Shown here piece by piece: positions 1 through 5,184 of a DNA stretch of 7,522 bases. The notes below the pieces were generated by a model that was given only the letters and a program-made list of their open reading frames with translations, did no database searches and was not told the origin of the DNA. Position numbers and translations under genes: made by a program. Numbering within the stretch: the stretch's first letter is position 1; each line of letters starts with the position of its first letter. Source of the stretch: Bacteroidota bacterium. GTDB lineage: Bacteria; Bacteroidota; Bacteroidia; Flavobacteriales_F; PHOS-HE28. Location: NCBI GenBank assembly GCA_023412755.1, contig JAEZCB010000068.1, forward strand, positions 1-7,522, given 5' to 3'.

Positions 1-15
1 AGGCAGGCCCTTCGC

Positions 16-1281
16 TCATTTGAAATTGGCGACAAGATCCCGCAAGAGCATGAACACCTCGGGGAACCGGGTGAGTGGCAGTTGGTCCGCGCGATCATGC
101 ACATCATGGTACGCCGCCGTGCCACCCAGTGTGTAGACAAAGATGGATGGAACACCACGCTTCACGAATGGGCAATGATCGCTGTTACATGCCGGTCCGC
201 GTGACTTCACTTGCGGCAGATACTGCTTCTGCCCGTTCAACGCCACCAGCTGATCGTACACCCTGGGCTGTTCGGAGGCATTCACCACCATGATGCCATC
301 ATCGCCGGTGCCGAGTATGTCCAGGTTCAGCATCAGTTTGATGCTAGCCAGATCGATCGGTTTGTCCACCACGAACCACTCGGATCCCACCAGCCCGGCC
401 TCCTCACCCGCGAATGCCACGAAGACGATGTCGTATCGCGCGGGTTTCATCTTGAAATGTTCCGCCAAAGTGAGCAGCATGGCCACGCCGCTCGCATTGT
501 CATTCGCGCCGGGAAAGAGCGTATTGGCACCCATGCGGCCCAGATGATCGTAGTGGGCACCGATCACTATGGTGCCTTTGCCCCTGCCCTTCACCATGCC
601 CACCACGTTGCGTGCCTTGTGCCGCACGCGCAGTACATTGTTCACCGCAAGATCCACCGTGGCGCTGCTATCCGTGATGGAAGCTGGTGTTACCAGTATG
701 AGCGGGAAGGGCATCGCATCACGCCCCACGGCCCAGGTGAGTTTCCCTTCGCTACGTTTCAACACCGGCCCATAATGCATGAGGTCCCGTTCCAGTTCCG
801 AGAACAACTGCAGTGAATCCTGATCGGTGGTGGCAGGCCATGCCACATGGATGGCGCGGCCTGTCACAACCCCCATCGCCATGGATCGTCGTTGCGGATC
901 CAACAGGTCGCCGGCGCTGAGGTGTACGATATCGAAACGGCCGTGCGCCGAGCCGGAATAGGGATCCACGATGAAGTCCACGCCAGGTTCCAGCTTCCTG
1001 CCATCGACCTCCACGCGCATGCTGTCCGGAAAGCTGTTCACATTGAACTGGAAAGGCTGGAAGTGATCCTTCTTCACCGGTCGCAACCCGATCCGCGCGA
1101 ATTCCCTGGCGATGTATTCGGCTGCCAGCGAGTCTCCGTTTTTCACGTATCCGCGGCCATGGAGATCCGGTGAGGCGAGCGCCTCCACATGCTTGCGGCC
1201 ACCGGCAAGCACGGTGTTGCGTTCCTGTGCCGCCGTGACAAGGACCAGGAACAACAAGGGCAGGAGCGCGATCCTTCTCAT
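16..1281 (-). CDS. Secreted M28-family zinc aminopeptidase
   Basis: This 421-aa protein should be an exported metallopeptidase that removes N-terminal residues from peptides. A signal peptide is visible (MRR, a Leu-rich core, then TAAQ near residue 18), so it acts in the periplasm or outside. The co-catalytic two-zinc site of family M28 is complete: H243 in AHYDH, bridging D261 in GANDNASG, general base E293 and ligand E294 in AGEEAG, D321 in LNLD, and H392 in YHDVHD. These assignments follow the Streptomyces griseus aminopeptidase pattern. Residues 30-75 resemble the N-terminal helical part of M28 enzymes. Residues 80-225 form an insert before the catalytic core that I cannot assign; it lies where many relatives carry a PA domain. 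C365 and C370 may form a disulfide. The ATG overlaps the upstream gene's stop by 4 nt (ATGA), implying translational coupling. The family is certain; the substrate is unknown. Confidence 0.93.
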   Translation of the reverse strand: MRRIALLPLLFLVLVTAAQERNTVLAGGRKHVEALASPDLHGRGYVKNGDSLAAEYIAREFARIGLRPVKKDHFQPFQFNVNSFPDSMRVEVDGRKLEPGVDFIVDPYSGSAHGRFDIVHLSAGDLLDPQRRSMAMGVVTGRAIHVAWPATTDQDSLQLFSELERDLMHYGPVLKRSEGKLTWAVGRDAMPFPLILVTPASITDSSATVDLAVNNVLRVRHKARNVVGMVKGRGKGTIVIGAHYDHLGRMGANTLFPGANDNASGVAMLLTLAEHFKMKPARYDIVFVAFAGEEAGLVGSEWFVVDKPIDLASIKLMLNLDILGTGDDGIMVVNASEQPRVYDQLVALNGQKQYLPQVKSRGPACNSDHCPFVKRGVPSIFVYTLGGTAAYHDVHDRADQLPLTRFPEVFMLLRDLVANFK

Positions 1282-1961
1282 TGGAATCGGCGTTCGATGA
1301 GTTCCATGAAAATACTCAATGCTTCGGGGTCCGCAGGTTTCTTCAGGAGCGCGACCACCTCCTGTTGAAGGAAGAGTTCCGCCTCGTTGCGGTCGTTCAT
1401 TTTGTCTATGCGCTCGATGCTTTTCTCATAGCGGATCCTGTCGCCATTGAATAACTCGGATACGAACCAGAATTTATGGCTCAGTGTGATCGCCTTGGGC
1501 AAACTGCTGATCGTTGACTTTTCCAGCTTCTCCGCGAGGGTGGTGGTCCTGGGTGCTTTGGTGGTGGAAGGCCGCGGTCTTGGTGGCTCTTCGGTCTTCT
1601 CTTCGGAAGCGGTAGAGGCCGCTGGCGCCTCATGTGTTTCCGATGGTGGCTCCGGGCCAGCATCCTCGATGGCATCGATCAATGATGTCTGCCGTGGCGA
1701 GATATCGGGCGGGCGCGTATCCAGGCGGATCGCGTGTGTGCCGGATGGCTCCTGCTCCGTTACCCTTGGCGAACCACCTGTGCGCATGGACTCGCGCGCC
1801 TTGTGGCGCAGCACGATCAGGCGCTCATACAACTCACGCGCATCGGCACAGGCCTTTTCCAGGCCATCCATGCCGAGATCGCCTTTCTCGAGGCCTTTGC
1901 CCGCCTCGGTGATGGCCTTCACAAGGTCATCCATGCTTCTGAAAGCGTTCTCCTTTGCCAT
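1278..1961 (-). CDS. Conserved Bacteroidota protein of unknown function, two domains with disordered linker
   Basis: This 227-aa protein has no signal peptide or membrane segment, so it is probably cytoplasmic. Residues 1-58 look helical and contain a charged LEKACADARELYERLIVLRHKA stretch (34-55); its LEKGDL and helix pattern faintly recalls the exonuclease VII small subunit. Residues 60-140 are rich in Pro, Ser, Thr and Glu and look disordered. Residues 141-227 form a second helical domain with a SHKFWFVSELFNGDRIRYEK block (161-180). From memory, similar end blocks ('INDKFLFINELFNG'-like and 'ARELYERLVVLR'-like) occur in many flavobacterial hypothetical proteins, so this is probably a lineage-conserved family. 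It is first in an operon with the M28 peptidase (4-nt overlap) and diverges from tdk. No Shine-Dalgarno sequence is seen at the ATG. The function is unknown; a scaffold or adaptor role is only a guess from the linker architecture. Confidence 0.85.
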   Translation of the reverse strand: MAKENAFRSMDDLVKAITEAGKGLEKGDLGMDGLEKACADARELYERLIVLRHKARESMRTGGSPRVTEQEPSGTHAIRLDTRPPDISPRQTSLIDAIEDAGPEPPSETHEAPAASTASEEKTEEPPRPRPSTTKAPRTTTLAEKLEKSTISSLPKAITLSHKFWFVSELFNGDRIRYEKSIERIDKMNDRNEAELFLQQEVVALLKKPADPEALSIFMELIERRFQ

Positions 1962-2048
1962 TTCAGCGCCCCGCCGCTACAGGGGCCAGTGGCGAAGATC
2001 CCTAATTTCGCATCGCTCCGCAACAACGCCACCAGGTAGTTCTCAACC
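1962..2048. promoter_or_regulatory. Divergent intergenic region with possible tdk promoter element
   Basis: This 87-bp gap separates two divergently oriented starts, so it must hold the promoters for both the minus-strand operon and tdk unless they lie inside the genes. TAATTTCG at 2003-2010 matches the Bacteroidota -7 consensus TAnnTTTG with one mismatch and lies 39 bp before the tdk ATG. No convincing TTG -33 element sits at the expected distance. I found no matching element for the minus-strand operon. Neither start has a recognisable Shine-Dalgarno sequence, which is usual in this phylum. Confidence 0.3.
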
Positions 2049-2663
2049 ATGTTCCTCGAACAGACCGGCAATGCATCCAATCGCAAGGGTTGGATCGAAG
2101 TGATCTGCGGCAGCATGTTCTCCGGCAAAACGGAGGAATTGATCCGCCGCCTTCGCCGCGCCGAATTCGCGAAACAGAAGGTGGAGATATTCAAACCCAG
2201 CGTGGATACGCGCTATGCGGAGGCCGAAGTGGTGAGCCATGATGCCACCAGCATACGCAGCACACCGGTGCCCAGCAGCAGCAACTTACTGTTGCTCGCC
2301 AGCGATGTGCAGGTGGTGGGCATCGATGAAGCGCAGTTCTTCGATGCCGGCCTGCCCCAGGTATGTGAAGAACTGGCCGCATCAGGCATTCGTGTGATCG
2401 CGGCCGGCCTGGACATGGATTTCCAGGGCAAGCCGTTCGGCCCTATCCCGCAACTGCTTTCCATGGCGGAATTCGTGACCAAGGTGCACGCCATCTGCGT
2501 GCATTGCGGTGATCTTGCCAGTTTCAGCCACCGCAAGACGGCCAGCCGGCAACTGGTGGTGCTGGGTGAAAAGGACAGTTACGAGCCGCTTTGCCGAAAC
2601 TGTTTCCAACGGGCCATTTCCGCGACAACCACACATGCCCTCAACGGCAGCTCCACCCACTGA
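2049..2663 (+). CDS. tdk: Thymidine kinase (type II)
   Basis: Phosphorylates thymidine to dTMP with ATP in the cytosolic pyrimidine salvage pathway. The 204-aa length is normal for the type II family. Visible motifs in order are the P-loop GSMFSGKT (21-28), the DEAQFF box (93-98) with E94 as the expected catalytic base, GLDMDFQGKPFGP (120-132), and the thymidine-binding lasso around Y178 (EKDSYEPLC). Four cysteines, C150 and C153 plus C182 and C185, form a complete structural zinc site. The ATG was chosen because MFLEQ followed closely by GWIEVICGSMFSGKT matches the start I recall for Bacteroidota thymidine kinases. No Shine-Dalgarno sequence is visible. The stop codon shares one base with the start of murF-alr (TGATG), so the two are probably co-transcribed and translationally coupled. 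Confidence 0.97.
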   Translation: MFLEQTGNASNRKGWIEVICGSMFSGKTEELIRRLRRAEFAKQKVEIFKPSVDTRYAEAEVVSHDATSIRSTPVPSSSNLLLLASDVQVVGIDEAQFFDAGLPQVCEELAASGIRVIAAGLDMDFQGKPFGPIPQLLSMAEFVTKVHAICVHCGDLASFSHRKTASRQLVVLGEKDSYEPLCRNCFQRAISATTTHALNGSSTH

Positions 2664-5122
2664 TGTACACGCTGGCGAAGATCGCGGAAGTGGTCGGCGG
2701 TGGCCTTTTCGGCGATGGCTCCCTGCCCATTGGCCATCTCAGCATCGATTCACGGCGGAGTTCACTTCCACCGGATACCCTCTTCTTCGCCCTGAAGGGA
2801 GAACGGCATGATGGACACCGTTACCTGAAGGATGTAGCGGCCCGCGGCGGCAAAGCCTTCGTTGTCTCTGATGCCGGTGTGGTGCCCGCAGGTAAAGGCC
2901 TCTCGTACGTGGTGGTGAAGGACCCCCTGGATGCGCTGCAACGCCTGGCCGGATGGCACCGTGCACACTTCAAGATGCCGGTGATCGGGATCACGGGAAG
3001 CAATGGCAAGACCGTGGTGAAGGAATGGCTATATCAAATGCTTAGCGCACGCACCCGCGTTGTTCGCAGCCCCGGCAGTTGGAACAGCCAGGTGGGCGTG
3101 CCACTGAGCGTCTGGGAGCTGCGGCAGGAGCATGAAGCAGGGATCTTCGAGGCCGGGATAAGCAGACCCGGTGAAATGGAACGGGCACGTGCCGTGATCC
3201 GACCAACACTTGGCATCTTCACCAACATCGGTCCGGCACACGGAGAAAATTTCCGGAACGATCTGGAAAAGGCGCTGGAGAAAGTGAAGCTGTTCCAGGG
3301 TGCGGAGGCACTTGTGTATTGCGCGGATCATCATCCGGTGGCGGAAGCGCTTCGTGCCACTGGCATGGAACAGCGCATGGCCTTGCGTGGCTGGTCCCGG
3401 GAACGCCATGGATGGCTGCACGTGGTGCGGGAGGAAGTCCTGCACAAGGCCACCCGGATCTCCGTGTTACGCGGCGAGGATGAACTCACCTTCGAGATCC
3501 CGTTCACCGACAAGGCTTCCATCGAGAACGCGTTGCATTGTGTAACGCTGCTGTTGCACATGGGTTATGACAGGCAGTGGATCGCAGGGTGCACTCCGCA
3601 CCTGGCACCGGTGGCCATGCGGCTGGAGGTGGTGGATGGTGTGCACGGCATGAAGCTCATAAACGATGCCTACAGCAACGATCTGGCTTCACTGGGGATC
3701 GCACTGGATCATTTGGGCGTTGTAGGTGCAGGTACGCGAAAGGCCGTGCTGCTGACAGAGATGCTGGATACCGGCATGACCCCTGCCACACTCTCCGGCA
3801 GGATCGGACAACTGCTCGAAAGGGCGGGCGTGGATCTGGTGATCACTGTTGGAAAGGGACTCGTTCTGGAACCTGGCAACAGCATGCCGGAAACGATAGC
3901 GTATCCGGACACCGCCACGCTTCTCGGCCAGTTCGACCCCGAGCGGCTCGCGGGCCACACCGTACTGGTGAAGGGTGCCCGCACCTTCGCACTGGAACAA
4001 GTGGTGCAACGTTGGGAGCGCAGGGTTCACGGCACGGTGCTGGAGATCGACCTGGATGCGGTAAGGCACAACCTGAACCATTATCGCGCGCTACTGCGGC
4101 CAGGTGTGCGCATCATGGCCATGGTGAAGGCCTTTGGCTATGGTAGCGGAGCCGTGGAACTCGCCCGGTTGTTCACACACGAGCGATTGCATTACCTCGG
4201 CGTGGCCTATGCGGATGAGGGCGTGGAACTCCGGCGGCACGGCATCACCCTGCCCATTCTGGTGATGAATCCGGAACCCGTGCCCTACCAGGTGCTCGCC
4301 GATAACAGGCTGGAGGCGGTGGTATATGACATGCGCTCCTTGAAAGAGGCCATTGCTTTTGGGCGTGAAGATGGACGCCAGTTGCCGCTTCACCTGAAAC
4401 TCGATACCGGAATGCATCGCCTGGGTTCAACCGCGCAAGACCTGCCGGAACTGCTTCTTGCCTTGCAGGGGCCACAGGTGCCGGTGATCGCTTCCATCTT
4501 CTCACACCTTGTGGCGAGTGAAGCACCAGCCCATGATGACTTCACCAGGCAGCAGATCGGCAACTTCCTGGAAATGTCAGGAGCGATCGCCGAGGTGCTG
4601 GGGTACATGCCATTGCGACACATAGCCAATACCGCTGCCATTTCCCGGCACCCGGATGCACAACTGGACATGGTACGGCTGGGGATAGGCATGCATGGGA
4701 TCGGTGCGGACAAGGTGGAAAGAGCGAAGCTACAGCATACACTTACCCTGCGGACACCCGTGGCGCAGATCAAACATATCCGCAAGGGTGAGAGCATCGG
4801 CTATGGCCGCTCGTTCATCGCTGAGCAGGATATGCGCACGGCAACGCTCCCGATCGGCTATGCCGATGGGTTTTCGCGCCGCTTAAGCAATGGCCGCGGA
4901 CGCGTATGGATCGGTGGTGCTGCTTGTCCAGTGGTGGGCAACGTGTGCATGGACATGGTGATGGTGGATGTGACCGACGTGGAGGTGCATGTAGGTGATG
5001 AGGCGGTCATCTTCGATCAGGAACATCCCATTACTGAGCTGGCCGCCATGCTGGACACCATTCCATATGAAGTGCTCACATCCATTTCCCAGCGCGTCAA
5101 GCGCGTGCATGTACACGAGTAG
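2663..5122 (+). CDS. murF-alr: Bifunctional UDP-MurNAc-tripeptide:D-Ala-D-Ala ligase / alanine racemase
   Basis: This 819-aa fusion carries two peptidoglycan-precursor activities. Residues 1-453 are MurF-like: ATP loop GITGSNGKT (109-117), GSWNSQVGVPLS (138-149), EAGIS (163-167), NIGPAH (188-193), probable carbamylated lysine K207, and NDAYSND (334-340), the substitute for the NDAYN motif of stand-alone MurF. Residues 455-819 are a fold III PLP alanine racemase: PLP lysine K489 in MVKAFGYG, DTGMHRLG (581-588), HIANTAA (653-659), R672 facing the PLP nitrogen, catalytic Tyr Y714 in SIGYGRSF, and CMD (762-764). Both sites look intact, so the protein should make D-Ala and attach D-Ala-D-Ala to UDP-MurNAc-tripeptide; D-Ala-D-Ala ligase is a separate enzyme not seen here. 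The fusion is characteristic of Bacteroidota. I chose ATG 2663 over in-frame ATG 2591 because the family starts at MYTLAKIAEV, the extra 24 residues would lie inside tdk, and 2663 gives the TGATG overlap. Confidence 0.96.
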   Translation: MYTLAKIAEVVGGGLFGDGSLPIGHLSIDSRRSSLPPDTLFFALKGERHDGHRYLKDVAARGGKAFVVSDAGVVPAGKGLSYVVVKDPLDALQRLAGWHRAHFKMPVIGITGSNGKTVVKEWLYQMLSARTRVVRSPGSWNSQVGVPLSVWELRQEHEAGIFEAGISRPGEMERARAVIRPTLGIFTNIGPAHGENFRNDLEKALEKVKLFQGAEALVYCADHHPVAEALRATGMEQRMALRGWSRERHGWLHVVREEVLHKATRISVLRGEDELTFEIPFTDKASIENALHCVTLLLHMGYDRQWIAGCTPHLAPVAMRLEVVDGVHGMKLINDAYSNDLASLGIALDHLGVVGAGTRKAVLLTEMLDTGMTPATLSGRIGQLLERAGVDLVITVGKGLVLEPGNSMPETIAYPDTATLLGQFDPERLAGHTVLVKGARTFALEQVVQRWERRVHGTVLEIDLDAVRHNLNHYRALLRPGVRIMAMVKAFGYGSGAVELARLFTHERLHYLGVAYADEGVELRRHGITLPILVMNPEPVPYQVLADNRLEAVVYDMRSLKEAIAFGREDGRQLPLHLKLDTGMHRLGSTAQDLPELLLALQGPQVPVIASIFSHLVASEAPAHDDFTRQQIGNFLEMSGAIAEVLGYMPLRHIANTAAISRHPDAQLDMVRLGIGMHGIGADKVERAKLQHTLTLRTPVAQIKHIRKGESIGYGRSFIAEQDMRTATLPIGYADGFSRRLSNGRGRVWIGGAACPVVGNVCMDMVMVDVTDVEVHVGDEAVIFDQEHPITELAAMLDTIPYEVLTSISQRVKRVHVHE

Positions 5123-5142
5123 CATGGCGAAGCCTGCATGCT
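5121..5142 (+). terminator. Weak hairpin at the murF-alr stop, possible terminator
   Basis: AGCAT (5121-5125) pairs with ATGCT (5138-5142), and GGC (5126-5128) pairs with GCC (5132-5134) around a GAA loop, leaving a 3-nt bulge on the 3' side. AGCATG/CATGCT with a 10-nt loop is the alternative fold. It begins inside the murF-alr stop codon. Only a short T run (5142-5144) follows, so as an intrinsic terminator it is weak. Its place between two likely separate transcription units is the main support. Confidence 0.25.
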
Positions 5143-5155
5143 TTGGGTGATCGCA

Positions 5156-5163
5156 TAGCTTTG
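5156..5163 (+). promoter_or_regulatory. Bacteroidota-type -7 element before the S8 protease gene
   Basis: TAGCTTTG matches the TAnnTTTG -7 consensus of the Bacteroidota primary sigma factor exactly and ends 21 bp before the ATG, leaving a short 5' leader. The matching -33 TTG is not perfect: CTG at 5134-5136 has a 19-bp spacer, while the TTG at 5143-5145 is too close. The element lies within a 5-bp inverted repeat, ATAGC-TTT-GCTAT (5155-5167), which could be an operator or chance. This is a consensus match only, with no transcript evidence. Confidence 0.4.
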
Positions 5164-5184
5164 CTATCCCCTTTACAGATCGTC

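Noticed and set aside
211..816. 201-codon plus-strand open frame opposite the M28 gene
   Set aside because: It is antisense to a clear peptidase with all zinc ligands; its translation is His-rich and low in recognisable motifs, as expected of a shadow in GC-rich DNA.
1447..2103. 218-codon plus-strand open frame opposite the 227-aa gene and running into tdk
   Set aside because: The minus-strand frame has family-like blocks, a 4-nt operon overlap and sensible composition; this frame has a Ser/Arg-rich translation and overlaps the tdk start.
2591..2662. 24-residue N-terminal extension of MurF-Alr from an upstream in-frame ATG
   Set aside because: The extension lies entirely in tdk, is not family-like, and ATG 2663 gives the expected N-terminus and the TGATG overlap.
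3577..4146. 189-codon plus-strand frame inside murF-alr
   Set aside because: It lies wholly within the MurF-Alr coding region in another frame; the Gly/Arg/His-rich product has no recognisable motif.
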